Assembly: GCA_947090765.1 (NCBI GenBank)
Contig: OX352322.1
Span: forward strand, 6,317,001 to 6,381,000
Direction of reading: 5' to 3'
DNA: 64,000 nucleotides
Source: Pseudomonas sp. MM223
GTDB lineage: Bacteria > Pseudomonadota > Gammaproteobacteria > Pseudomonadales > Pseudomonadaceae
Position numbers and translations under genes: made by a program. How positions within the stretch are numbered: the stretch's first letter is position 1; every line of letters starts with the position of its first letter. The notes under the pieces were generated by a model that did no database searches, was not told the DNA's origin, and saw only the letters and a program-made list of their open reading frames with translations. Of the stretch, positions 7,317-16,900 are shown in pieces.

Positions 7317-7802
7317 TTACTGCACAGTCGGCACTTCGCCCGCTTCCTGCATGCGCTGCATTTCTTGCGCGTACAGGGCGTCGAAGTTGACCGGCGACAG
7401 CATCAGGGCCGGGAACGAACCGCGGGTCACCAGGCTGTCCAGGGTCTCACGGGCGTACGGGAACAGGATGTTCGGGCAGAACGCACCCAGGGTGTGGCTC
7501 ATCGAAGCCGCATCCAGGTTGGCGATCAGGAAGATGCCAGCCTGCTGCACTTCAGCAATGAAGGCCACTTCGTCACCGTTCTTGACGGTAACCGACAGGG
7601 TCAGCACCACTTCGTGGAAGTCGCCTTCCAGTGCTTTTTGCTTGGTATTCAGGTCCAGCGCAACGCTCGGCTCCCAGGTCTGACGGAAGATCTGCGGGCT
7701 TTTCGGGGCCTCGAACGACAGGTCACGCACATAGATGCGCTGCAGGGAGAACTGAGGGCTGTTGTCTTCTGCAGCAGCGCCGTTGGTCTGTTGGTCAGTC
7801 AT
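7317..7802 (-). CDS. secB: Protein-export chaperone SecB
   Basis: Homotetrameric cytosolic chaperone that keeps preproteins unfolded and hands them to SecA at the Sec translocon. The 161-aa protein has the typical acidic N-terminus, the [16 protein letters not shown] strand, the VVLTLSVTV strand and the conserved [15 protein letters not shown] segment. It is the last gene of a minus-strand cluster rhodanese-grxC-secB, the same order as yibN-grxC-secB in E. coli. A gap of 39 bp separates it from grxC. Terminated at 7277-7300. Confidence 0.98.
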   Translation of the reverse strand: MTDQQTNGAAAEDNSPQFSLQRIYVRDLSFEAPKSPQIFRQTWEPSVALDLNTKQKALEGDFHEVVLTLSVTVKNGDEVAFIAEVQQAGIFLIANLDAASMSHTLGAFCPNILFPYARETLDSLVTRGSFPALMLSPVNFDALYAQEMQRMQEAGEVPTVQ

Positions 7803-7841
7803 GGCAGGTCCTTATCCTAATGTTTTTGAATGCAGTGCAAA

Positions 7842-8096
7842 TCAGGCCGCCAGCAGCGCGTCGAGCTTGCCGGCGCGCTCCAGGGCATAGAGGTCATCGC
7901 ATCCACCGACATGGGTGCTGCCAATCCAGATCTGCGGCACCGACGTACGGCCGGCCTTCTGGCTCATCTCGGCGCGAACCTGCGGTTTGCCGTCGACCTT
8001 GATTTCCTCGAAGGCCACGCCCTTGCTCTCAAGCAGGTACTTGGCGCGCATGCAGTAGGGGCAGTAGTCGCTGGAATAGACGATGACGGGCTTCAT
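7842..8096 (-). CDS. grxC: Glutaredoxin 3
   Basis: An 84-aa glutathione-dependent disulfide reductase with a thioredoxin fold. The dithiol active site CPYC is seen in SSDYCPYCMRAKYLLES. The TSVPQIWI segment with the cis-Pro and the GGCDDLYALE glutathione-binding loop follow. Its start is 1 bp from the stop of the upstream rhodanese-like gene, so the genes are almost certainly co-transcribed and translationally coupled. Confidence 0.97.
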   Translation of the reverse strand: MKPVIVYSSDYCPYCMRAKYLLESKGVAFEEIKVDGKPQVRAEMSQKAGRTSVPQIWIGSTHVGGCDDLYALERAGKLDALLAA

Positions 8097-8097
8097 A

Positions 8098-8511
8098 TCA
8101 CTTCACCAGGGGCAGGTTATCGGCTTTCCAGCTGGAAACGCCACCGCTCAGCTTGGCGGCGTTGTAACCAGCCTTGAGCAGCTCGCGGCAGTGAGTGCCG
8201 GACTGCTGGCCCATTGCGTCGACGACGATCAGGGTCTTCTCTTTGTGCTTGTCCAGCTCGCTCATGCGGGTGGCCAGCTTGTCCTGCGGAATGTTGATCG
8301 CACCGACGATGTGGCCGGCGGCGTATTCCTTGGCAGTACGGATGTCGAGGACCAGGCCCTTGTCGGCGTTGACCAGCGCAGTCAGCTGGCCATTGGTCAG
8401 GCTCTGGCCGCCACGGCGGATTTCATTGAGCAGCAGCAGGACCAGCAGAACAACGAAGATCGCAACCAGGATGTAGTGATCTGTCGCGAATTGAATCAGG
8501 TGAGCAACCAT
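8098..8511 (-). CDS. yibN: Membrane-anchored rhodanese-like protein (YibN family), catalytic Cys apparently absent
   Basis: A 137-aa protein starting MVAHLIQFATDHYILVAIFV, with one N-terminal membrane segment (about residues 10-28) and a single rhodanese domain. The domain shows DIRTAKEYAAGHIVGAINIP and the C-terminal GGVSSWKADNLP. In the active-site loop, where rhodaneses have Cys followed by Arg, this protein reads VVDAMGQQSGTHC; alignment by eye puts Ala at the Cys position, so sulfurtransferase activity is doubtful. An in-frame ATG at 8553 would add 14 residues, but the family starts at MVAHLIQ. First gene of the operon with grxC and secB, divergent from gpmI. Confidence 0.88.
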   Translation of the reverse strand: MVAHLIQFATDHYILVAIFVVLLVLLLLNEIRRGGQSLTNGQLTALVNADKGLVLDIRTAKEYAAGHIVGAINIPQDKLATRMSELDKHKEKTLIVVDAMGQQSGTHCRELLKAGYNAAKLSGGVSSWKADNLPLVK

Positions 8512-8717
8512 CAGCGGTGTTCCAGGCGATTGAAAATGCCGGCCAGTATACACACCCCCCCATTGCCACCAAAGCCCGACAGGCCGGAGGCAAAGGTACC
8601 TTCATGTTGCTACATCGGGCGCGCTGGTCAGGCAATAGGACGAATATTCGCCGCAGGTGGCGCATTTGCCCTAAAATGCGTGTCTTTATCATCTTTGAAC
8701 AACCGTGAGTTTGATTG

Positions 8718-10253
8718 ATGACGAGTACGCCCAAACCCCTGGTCCTGATCATCCTGGATGGCTTCGGCCACAGCGAAATCCCCGAACACAACGCCATCTT
8801 TGCCGCCAACACGCCGGTCTATGACCGCCTGCGCGCCACACAGCCGCATGGCCTCATTTCCGGCTCGGGCATGGATGTCGGCCTGCCGGACGGGCAGATG
8901 GGCAACTCCGAAGTCGGTCACATGAACCTGGGGGCCGGCCGCGTCGTCTACCAGGACTTCACCCGCGTCACCAAAGCCATCCGCGATGGCGAGTTCTTCG
9001 AAAACCCGGTGCTCACCGCTGCCGTGGACAAGGCTGCCGGTGCCGGCAAGGCCGTGCACATTCTCGGCCTGCTGTCCGATGGTGGCGTGCACAGCCACCA
9101 GGACCACCTGGTGGCCATGGCCGAACTGGCTGCGCAGCGCGGTGCAGAAAAGATCTACCTGCACGCCTTCCTCGATGGCCGCGACACCCCGCCACGCAGC
9201 GCGCAGTCGTCCATCGAACTGCTCGACGCCACCTTCGCCAAGCTGGGCAAGGGCCGCATCGCCAGCCTGATCGGCCGCTACTTCGCCATGGACCGCGACA
9301 ACCGTTGGGACCGCGTCAGCGCCGCCTACAACCTGATCGTCGACAGCGCCGCCGAGTACACCGCCGACAGCGCCCAGGCCGGCCTGGAAGCCGCCTACGC
9401 CCGTGACGAGAGCGACGAGTTCGTCAAGGCCACGCGCATTGGTGAAGCGGTCAAGGTTGAAGATGGCGATGCCGTGATCTTCATGAACTTCCGCGCCGAC
9501 CGCGCCCGCGAGCTGTCGCGTGCGTTCGTCGAAGCCGACTTCAACGAGTTCCCGCGTGCCCGCCTGCCAAAACTGGCGGCCTACATCGGCCTGACCCAGT
9601 ACTCGGCCAAAATCCCGGCCCCCGCAGCCTTTGCACCGTCCAGCTTGAACAATGTGCTGGGCGAGTACCTGGCCAAGAACGGCAAGACCCAGCTGCGCAT
9701 TGCCGAGACCGAGAAGTACGCCCACGTCACCTTCTTCTTCTCGGGCGGGCGTGAAGAGCCGTTCGAAGGCGAAGAACGCATCCTGATCCCGTCGCCGAAG
9801 GTCGCCACCTACGACCTGCAGCCGGAAATGAACGCACCGGAAGTGACCGACCGCATTGTCGAAGCCATCGAGCAGCAGCGTTACGACGTGATCGTGGTCA
9901 ACTACGCCAACGGCGACATGGTCGGCCACACGGGCGTGTTCGAGGCGGCGGTCAAGGCGGTCGAAGCACTGGATACCTGTGTAGGCCGCATTGTCGAAGC
10001 ACTGGAGAAGGTAGACGGCGAAGCGCTGATCACCGCCGACCACGGCAACGTCGAGCAAATGGAAGACGAATGCACCGGCCAGGCGCACACCGCGCACACC
10101 ACCGAGCCGGTACCGTTCATCTATGTGGGCAAGCGCAACGTCAAGGTACGCGATGGCGGCGTGCTGGCCGATGTGGCGCCGACCATGCTGAAGCTGCTGG
10201 GGCTGGAGAAGCCGGTAGAAATGACCGGCACCTCGATCCTGGTTGACGCCTGA
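8718..10253 (+). CDS. gpmI: 2,3-bisphosphoglycerate-independent phosphoglycerate mutase
   Basis: Interconverts 3- and 2-phosphoglycerate in glycolysis and gluconeogenesis through a phosphoserine and two Mn ions. The 511-aa product opens with the alkaline-phosphatase-superfamily metal site [13 protein letters not shown]. The phospho-acceptor Ser is in [16 protein letters not shown]. Later metal ligands are seen in [20 protein letters not shown] and AHTTEPVPF. The ATG at 8718 is chosen; an in-frame TTG lies one codon upstream. The gpmI-envC-yibQ order to the right is conserved with E. coli. Confidence 0.98.
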   Translation: MTSTPKPLVLIILDGFGHSEIPEHNAIFAANTPVYDRLRATQPHGLISGSGMDVGLPDGQMGNSEVGHMNLGAGRVVYQDFTRVTKAIRDGEFFENPVLTAAVDKAAGAGKAVHILGLLSDGGVHSHQDHLVAMAELAAQRGAEKIYLHAFLDGRDTPPRSAQSSIELLDATFAKLGKGRIASLIGRYFAMDRDNRWDRVSAAYNLIVDSAAEYTADSAQAGLEAAYARDESDEFVKATRIGEAVKVEDGDAVIFMNFRADRARELSRAFVEADFNEFPRARLPKLAAYIGLTQYSAKIPAPAAFAPSSLNNVLGEYLAKNGKTQLRIAETEKYAHVTFFFSGGREEPFEGEERILIPSPKVATYDLQPEMNAPEVTDRIVEAIEQQRYDVIVVNYANGDMVGHTGVFEAAVKAVEALDTCVGRIVEALEKVDGEALITADHGNVEQMEDECTGQAHTAHTTEPVPFIYVGKRNVKVRDGGVLADVAPTMLKLLGLEKPVEMTGTSILVDA

Positions 10254-10264
10254 TTCGGTGTATT

Positions 10265-10369
10265 GGGGCCGCTTTGCGGCCCATTCGCAGCACAAGGCTG
10301 CTCCTACAAAGGCTTGCGTGATGTTTGTAGGAGCAGCCTTGTGCTGCGAATGGGCTGCAAAGCAGCCCC
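10265..10369. repeat. Interrupted palindrome, ~105 bp (family 2)
   Basis: Starts with GGGGCCGCTTTGCGGCCC and ends with GGGCTGCAAAGCAGCCCC; each end can form its own hairpin. The inner arms GCAGCACAAGGCTGCTCCTAC and reverse complement pair across a short spacer. It lies 12 bp after the gpmI stop. Other copies are at 25221, 32073, 35729 and 48450. Confidence 0.85.
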
Positions 10370-10389
10370 TTTGCACATGAATTCCAGAC

Positions 10390-10426
10390 AAACGCCCCTC
10401 TGCACCCGCAGCGAGGCGTTTTTTTT
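10390..10426 (+). terminator. Intrinsic terminator after gpmI
   Basis: A stem AAACGCC / GGCGTTT encloses an 18-nt loop that contains a smaller CTGC/GCAG stem, and it is followed by a run of T (GTTTTTTTT). It lies just before the envC-type gene. Confidence 0.8.
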
Positions 10427-10480
10427 GCCCGCCCGGGCGGGCATACTAGGCCAGTCTCCATCCTTGGTACGCCAAACCCC

Positions 10481-11795
10481 ATGCTTCGCGCCCTGATCCT
10501 CCTAGCCCTGTCTTGCCTGCTCAGCCCGGCCTTTGCCGATGAGCGTGCGCAGACCCAGCAGCAACTGGACGCCACCCGCCAGGATATTGCCGAGCTCAAG
10601 AAAACGCTGGGCAAACTCCAGGAAGAAAAGGCCGGTGTGCAAAAGGACCTCAAAGCCACCGAGACCGACATCGGCGACCTCGAAAAACAGGTGGAGGCTC
10701 TGCAGCAAGAGCTAAAAAAGACCGAGGGCGATCTGGAGCGCCTTGATACCGAGAAAAAAACTCCAGAGCGCCCGCGTTGAACAACAGCGACTGATTGCTA
10801 TCCAGGCCCGTTCGGCCTACCAGAATAACGGTCGCGAGGAATACCTGAAGCTGCTGCTCAACCAGCAGAACCCCGAGAAGTTCGCGCGCACCCTCACCTA
10901 CTACGATTACCTGAGCAAGGCGCGCCTGGAGCAATTACGCACCTTCAACGAGACTTTGCGCCAGTTGGCCAACGTCGAGCAGGAAATTGCCGGCCAGCAG
11001 CAGCAACTGCTGGCCCAGCGCGCCGACCTCGACAGCCGCCGCCAGGCCCTGGAAGCCGAGCGCGGCAAGCGCCAGCAGGTACTGGCCAAGCTCAATGGCG
11101 ACATGAAGGACCGCGACCAGAAGTTGCAGGCCCGCGAGCAAGACCAGGCCGACCTGGCCAAAGTCCTCAAGACCATCGAGGAAACCCTGGCCCGGCAGGC
11201 CCGCGAAGCTGAAGAAGCACGCAAGAAAGCCTTGCTGGCCCAGCAAGAAGCGGAAAAACGCCGCCAGCAGGAGGCCCTGGCTGCCGCCGCTGCCCGCGAA
11301 CGGGCCGCGGAACCCGTGGAGCCCGTAGAACCACCGAAAAAGGCCCGCACCACCCTCGGCCCGATGGTTTCCACCGACGGCGCAAGCTATGGCGGCGCAT
11401 TTTCTTCCGCACGGGGAAAACTTCCGTGGCCCGTCAACGGTCGATTGCTGGCACGCTTCGGTGATGCCCGCGGCAGCGACGCCCGTGCCAAGTGGGACGG
11501 GGTGATGATCAGCGCCAACCCAGGCACCCAGGTACGTGCGGTGCACGGCGGGCGCGTGGTGTTCGCCGACTGGTTGCGCGGCGCCGGGCTTCTGGTCATT
11601 CTCGACCATGGTAACGGTTACCTGAGCCTGTACGGCCACAACCAGAGCCTGCTCAAGAGTGCCGGTGATATCGTCAAGGCCGGGGAAGCCATTTCCACCG
11701 TTGGCGACAGCGGTGGCCAGGATGCGGCAGGCTTGTACTTCGCCATCCGCCAGCAGGGCCGGCCTACCGACCCTTCGCAGTGGTGCCGGGGCTAG
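10481..11795 (+). pseudogene. envC: EnvC-type murein hydrolase activator, broken by a +1 base in an A7 run
   Basis: EnvC proteins are periplasmic and activate amidases for daughter-cell separation. The first frame (10481-10780) gives a signal peptide (LILLALSCLLSPAFA) and the start of a coiled coil, then runs out at the A7 tract 10754-10760. The second frame, to 11795, continues the coiled coil from KKLQSARVEQQRL and ends in a LytM domain with degenerate metal ligands (LYFAIRQQG in place of HxH). That degeneracy is expected for an activator rather than an active endopeptidase. Removing one A restores a continuous 437-aa protein of normal EnvC length. Both parts are otherwise intact with Pseudomonas-like codon use, so a sequencing error in the homopolymer is as likely as true inactivation. 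Gene order gpmI-envC-(ctpA)-yibQ supports the identity. Confidence 0.85.
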
Positions 11796-11873
11796 TCAAA
11801 TTTCTACGGCGTAGCCTGAATGCTGCGCCGATGCTCCCCAGGGAGCGCTTACAGGATCAGGAGTTCGTTCGAC

Positions 11874-13190
11874 ATGCTGCACTCGCCTCGTCTCACCCAG
11901 CTGGCCCTGTCCATCGCTCTGGCGGTCGGCGCGCCCCTGGCCACCGCCGCAGAGCCGGCCAAGGCCGCCGCAGTGCCAGCTACCGAGGTGACCGCCAAGG
12001 CGCCGCTGCCGCTGGAAGAGCTGCGCACCTTCGCCGAGGTCATGGACCGCATCAAGGCGGCCTACGTGGAACCTGTGGATGACAAGACCCTGCTGGAAAA
12101 CGCCATCAAGGGCATGCTCAGCAACCTCGACCCACACTCCGCCTACCTTGGCCCCGAGGACTTCCAGGAGCTGCAGGAAAGCACCAGCGGCGAGTTCGGC
12201 GGGCTGGGCATCGAGGTGGGTCAGGAAGACGGCTTCATCAAGGTGGTCTCGCCAATCGACGACACCCCGGCTTCGCGGGCCGGCGTGCAGGCGGGCGACC
12301 TGATCGTGAAGATCAACGGCGCCCCGACCCGCGGCCAGACCATGACCGAAGCGGTCGACAAGATGCGCGGCAAGATTGGCGAGAAGATCACCCTGACCCT
12401 GGTGCGTGACGGCGGCAATCCGTTCGACGTGACCCTGGCCCGCGCGGTCATCCAGGTCAAGAGCGTGAAGAGCCAGCTGCTGGAGAATGACTACGGCTAC
12501 ATCCGCATCACCCAGTTCCAGGTCAAGACCGGCGACGAAGTGGGCAAGGCGCTGGCCAAGCTGCGCAAGGACAACGGCAAGAAGTTGCGCGGGGTAGTGC
12601 TGGACCTGCGCAACAACCCGGGCGGGGTGTTGCAGTCGGCAGTAGAAGTGGCCGACCACTTCCTGACCAAAGGCCTGATCGTTTACACCAAGGGCCGCAT
12701 CGCCAACTCCGAACTGCGCTTCTCCGCCGACCCGGCCGACGCCAGCGAAGGCGTGCCACTGGTGGTGCTGATCAACGGCGGCAGTGCCTCGGCCTCCGAG
12801 ATTGTCGCCGGCGCCTTGCAGGACCAGAAGCGCGCCGTGCTGATGGGTACCGACAGCTTCGGCAAAGGTTCGGTGCAAACCGTGCTGCCGCTGGCCAACG
12901 ACCGCGCCCTGAAGCTCACCACCGCGCTGTACTACACCCCCAACGGCCGCTCGATCCAGGCCCAGGGCATCGTGCCGGATATCGAAGTGCGCCCGGCCAA
13001 GCTCACCGCCGAAGTCGATACCGAAAACTTCAAGGAAGCCGACCTGCAGGGCCACCTGGGCAACGGCAACGGTGGCGCCGACCGCCCGACCGGCAGCAGC
13101 AAGCGCAAGGAACGCCCGCAGGATGACGACTTCCAGCTGAGCCAGGCCCTGAGCCTGCTCAAAGGGCTGAACATCACCTCGGGCAAATGA
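11874..13190 (+). CDS. ctpA: Carboxy-terminal processing protease, S41 family (CtpA type)
   Basis: Periplasmic serine protease that trims or degrades envelope proteins; in Pseudomonas CtpA homologues act on peptidoglycan hydrolases. The 438-aa protein starts MLHSPRLTQLALSIALAVGA with a cleavable signal ending near ATAAEPA. An N-terminal helical part is followed by a PDZ domain (about residues 100-180; FGGLGIEVGQEDGFIKVVSP, TPASRAGVQAGDLIVKING). The S41 core has the catalytic Ser in NGGSASASEIVAGALQDQ and the Lys in GTDSFGKGSVQ. The ATG at 11874 is chosen over 11820 because it has a GGAG 9 bp upstream and directly precedes the signal peptide. The last bases overlap the next gene by 4 bp. Confidence 0.95.
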   Translation: MLHSPRLTQLALSIALAVGAPLATAAEPAKAAAVPATEVTAKAPLPLEELRTFAEVMDRIKAAYVEPVDDKTLLENAIKGMLSNLDPHSAYLGPEDFQELQESTSGEFGGLGIEVGQEDGFIKVVSPIDDTPASRAGVQAGDLIVKINGAPTRGQTMTEAVDKMRGKIGEKITLTLVRDGGNPFDVTLARAVIQVKSVKSQLLENDYGYIRITQFQVKTGDEVGKALAKLRKDNGKKLRGVVLDLRNNPGGVLQSAVEVADHFLTKGLIVYTKGRIANSELRFSADPADASEGVPLVVLINGGSASASEIVAGALQDQKRAVLMGTDSFGKGSVQTVLPLANDRALKLTTALYYTPNGRSIQAQGIVPDIEVRPAKLTAEVDTENFKEADLQGHLGNGNGGADRPTGSSKRKERPQDDDFQLSQALSLLKGLNITSGK

Positions 13191-13966
13191 TTCAGACGAT
13201 GCGTTACCTGCTGTGTCTGCTGTTCTGCCTGTTGGCCGGGGTCGCGCAAGCGGCGCCGGCCGGCAAGGCCTACATGAGCATCATCATCGACGACCTGGGC
13301 CAGAGCCCCGACCGTGACAGCCGTACCCTGGCCCTGCCGGGGCCGGTGACCATGGCGATCATGCCCGATACCCCGCATGCCAGCGACTTCGCCCGCCAGG
13401 CCCACAAGGCCGGCAAGGCAGTGATCCTGCACATGCCCATGGACCCGGCCACCGGGCCCTATGCCTGGCACCCGGGCATCGCCATCGAAGAACTGGCCCG
13501 GCGCCTGGATGCCGCTTTGGTCAAGGTGCCTTATGCCTCCGGCATCAACAACCACATGGGCAGCCGCATGACGGCACAGCGCGAACCCATGGCCTGGTTG
13601 ATGGGTGAGTTGCAGCAACGCCACCTGTTCTTCGTCGACAGCCGTACCAGCGCCGCCACCGTGGCCGCAGCCGAGGCGCAGCGCATTGGCCTTGCCCACG
13701 TTTCGCGTGATGTGTTCCTCGACGATGTTCGCACGACCGAGGCGATCACCGGGCAGTTGCAGCAAGGCATTGCCCTGGCGCGCAAGCAAGGTTCGGCGGT
13801 GCTGATCGGGCATCCTTACCCACAAACCCTCGAAGTGCTGGAACGGGCCCTGCCACAGCTCAAGGGCCAGGGTATCGAACTGATCAAGCTCAGCCAGATG
13901 ATTGCCGTGCGCAGCAACCTGGCGATGCCCGCCCACGGCAAACACGGCCAGTACAACAATCGCTGA
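13187..13966 (+). CDS. yibQ: Divergent polysaccharide deacetylase family protein (YibQ-like)
   Basis: A 259-aa exported protein of the divergent polysaccharide deacetylase family (YibQ/DUF610), whose substrate is not known. The signal peptide MRYLLCLLFCLLAGVAQAAP begins at the second in-frame Met (13199); the first ATG at 13187 overlaps the ctpA stop (ATGA), indicating coupling. The NodB-like fold is visible in SIIIDDLGQSPDRDSR, the conserved ILHMPMDP and the NNHMGSRMT motif, where deacetylases bind metal. It is the last gene of the gpmI-envC-ctpA-yibQ run and converges on the large gene at 13972 with a 5-bp gap. Confidence 0.92.
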   Translation: MIQTMRYLLCLLFCLLAGVAQAAPAGKAYMSIIIDDLGQSPDRDSRTLALPGPVTMAIMPDTPHASDFARQAHKAGKAVILHMPMDPATGPYAWHPGIAIEELARRLDAALVKVPYASGINNHMGSRMTAQREPMAWLMGELQQRHLFFVDSRTSAATVAAAEAQRIGLAHVSRDVFLDDVRTTEAITGQLQQGIALARKQGSAVLIGHPYPQTLEVLERALPQLKGQGIELIKLSQMIAVRSNLAMPAHGKHGQYNNR

Positions 13967-13971
13967 ACCGT

Positions 13972-16900
13972 TCAGGAAAAATCGATAAGGCCCACCAAGT
14001 CGGCCAGGCGCAGCTCACCCCGATAGATATCCAGCAAAGCGCGCCCACTGGTGGCCGCACGCATCTGCGCGGCTCGCCCCAATTTGCGCTGCGACCACAG
14101 TTTCAGGTGCCCCTTGGTGAACGCGCTGGCAGGTGTCGTGCTACTGGGGTAATGAAAGTGCACCTCCCACAGCCCCTCGCCCTCGGCACTGCCCTCTCTG
14201 GGTAAGCGCCGCACTTCGTATACCTCCAGATAATCGCTGGCTGCCAGTGCCTTGCGCGCCCCAACGCGCTGCAGGGTTATCAGTTTTTGCTCGTGCAGGA
14301 AGCGCAGGCCGTTCGCATTGGGCCAGCTGGTCGAGAAATACAGGGTTGTCAGAAAATCTCGCCGTATAGACTGCAACCGCTCGATCGAGGCCGACAACCC
14401 GTCGAACAGCTCACTTTCTGACGATTGCCCTGCCAACGCCTCGTCGAGTTTTTCCAGATGCCCATCAATGATGGTTGCCAGGTTCAAAGGCTCGTTGGCT
14501 TTCAGGTAACCACGCGCCAGGCCGATAACCGCGTCAACGTTCTTTATCAACGCCCGGGCCTGTTTACGGGTGACGTGTGGTTCGAGCGGCGAAAGCGGGC
14601 CGGTCTCGCTCTCTTCAGGCGTATCCTCGACCCACTCCTCGCCTTTCTGCCGGAATGTCTTGAGTACGTGCTGTGTTCGAGCGTCACGCTGCTGAACAAA
14701 CGCAACCCCATCCACCTCTACTTCCTCGGCCAATACACGACGCCCCTGGTGTGTCCGCGCCAAGTGCCGCCTTCCATTCCTGGGGGCATGCACCTGCACC
14801 CGCGCGGGGCGCAACTCGTGCAACTGCTCCTCTCGCACCCACTGCGCCATTTCCTTTTCAGCTGCGCCCTTCAATTCACCAAGCGCTTTCTGATAGGCCT
14901 TGAGTTGCTCGCCCCTGACTGCAGCGCCACCGACACTGGCCAGGTAGTCCGCCATGGTCGATGCTTCCTCATAAACCTCCAGCACCCCTTTCAAAACCTC
15001 GATGCGATCGGCCACGCTCAACGTACTGCCGGCAAGGTCGCCATGTGCGCTACCGGCACTTCTCAAGCTGCTTCCAGACAGGTAATCGAAGTATTCCTGC
15101 AGCAAGCGCTCATCGGTATCTGCAAGCCGGTCGAGGCTGAGCTCGGCCAGGTCCTGGAGCAAGCGGAATTCCAGATCTACTGCCGTCAGGCGCCGCTGCT
15201 CGATCTGGGCGCTCAACTCCCGGTCTTTGTTGATGCGCGTTCGGGTTTTTTCATCGCGAAAGTGGATGCTGTCGTCCTTCAGGGTCTGCTCGAGCAAACG
15301 GTCGAGCAGGCTGGATGCATCCACCAGGTCCATCTCCCATTTCACGACGACTTCGAGCGCCTGGCGAAACGCTCGGTACGACGTGATTTCCGCATCACTT
15401 TCGGGGTGCACGCTAATTTGCTCCCCAAGTGTGTCGATGTCCGCTGTGTTAACGAACTTGGCCAACTCATTGAAGAAGATCGCAACACTGTCGATCAGGT
15501 CCTGGCGCGTGGTGCTACGTAGGTCAGCCAGCGCACTGGTGAAGGTCGGATCGTCTTGCCGCATTGCGTACAGCTCAGAAAAGACGGCGTCATGTTCGAC
15601 GTAGTTATCGATGACTGCCTTCAGTTCGTATGCAAGCTTGATATTGATCTGCTTGCGCAAACGTCGAGTAAGCTCAAGCTCTTGCAGGGCAAGCTCGTCA
15701 GGTTGCTCGATCGCCTCCAGGGCCTCGATTCGTTCGTCCTTCGCGAGCAGAAGTTTACGGTGCCGGTTGAGCGGTTCGACCAGCTCGTTGTGACGCCTGG
15801 TGTGTTCACTTTCCTTGGCCTTCAGCGCTTCGATCTTGCGTTTATTTTGCTCCTTGAGCAGCGTACGACGGCTCTTGGGCATGCCCCCGCGCAAGCGCAA
15901 GCCCGCATCGATGTGCCATTGCCCGTATTTGAGCTCAAGCCAGGGCCCCATCTCCCCTACCGTTGTGACAACACGCACACGGTCATTGTCGGGCCGAACC
16001 TCATACACATCACCCGCAAGGGTCACGTAAAAGCGCTCCCCAACCTGGTAGAGGCCTTTCCACGGCCCGCTCGCGATCGCTTCAAGGCCATTGACCGAAA
16101 CAGGCGAGCGCAACCGTAGCATCGCCTTGCGGCGCTCAGGTGCCAGCAGGTTGAAGCCCTGAAGATCACGCCACTGGGTTTCCAGCAAAGTCGTAACCTG
16201 GTCGCTCAGCCCTCCAGGCAGCCCTACCTTGCCCTGGGCAGGCGGATCACTGGGCACGGCCTTGAATGCACCGCCCAGTTTCAAGCCCGAGTACACCTGC
16301 GGCGCACCCGGCATCGGCTTGTGTGATATCTCGGCTGACGGCAGCCGCATATGCAGCAGGGCCATGGATGCATTGAGCACCAGGTCGACCACCGCGGCCG
16401 AACGCTCGAACGAAGTGCCATGACGCAGAGCAGAAACATCACTTGTGATGCCAGCCATGGCTTGAACCAACCAGGCAACAGTGGCCACCGGGCCGCGGAA
16501 CAGCAGCGTCGCCACATCGAACAGTAGCCAGGCCCCCTTGCTCAGGATTTCCCAACGGCTCTCTGCATTGGAAACTGAATTACGATCAGCCAGCTCGACC
16601 AGCAGCTTCCGGTTGGCCTTGTACAGGTGGGCATCGACATCCGACGTCCAGAATTGCGCACTGAAACTGGCAGGCTGCAAGGGCTCGGGCAGGACCGACG
16701 TATCAATGATTGGCCGGCCGAGATGTGGTTCTGCAAAGCCGCCATTGTCATAAACAACCCTGGCCGCATCTGGCAGCCATGCCAGCACACTCTGCTGCAA
16801 AGGGCCAGGTCTTCGGATAGCGTCCATCAGCTGCGATAGCGTGGCGAACTCTATCAACGCTCTGTTGCCGTACAGCGGCCGATACAGCATCACTGTCGAG

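Noticed and set aside
10754..10760. Programmed -1 ribosomal frameshift in the envC-type gene
   Set aside because: The A7 run would allow a -1 slip, but the downstream frame needs +1 (or loss of one A). A classical slippery-site mechanism therefore does not join the two parts.
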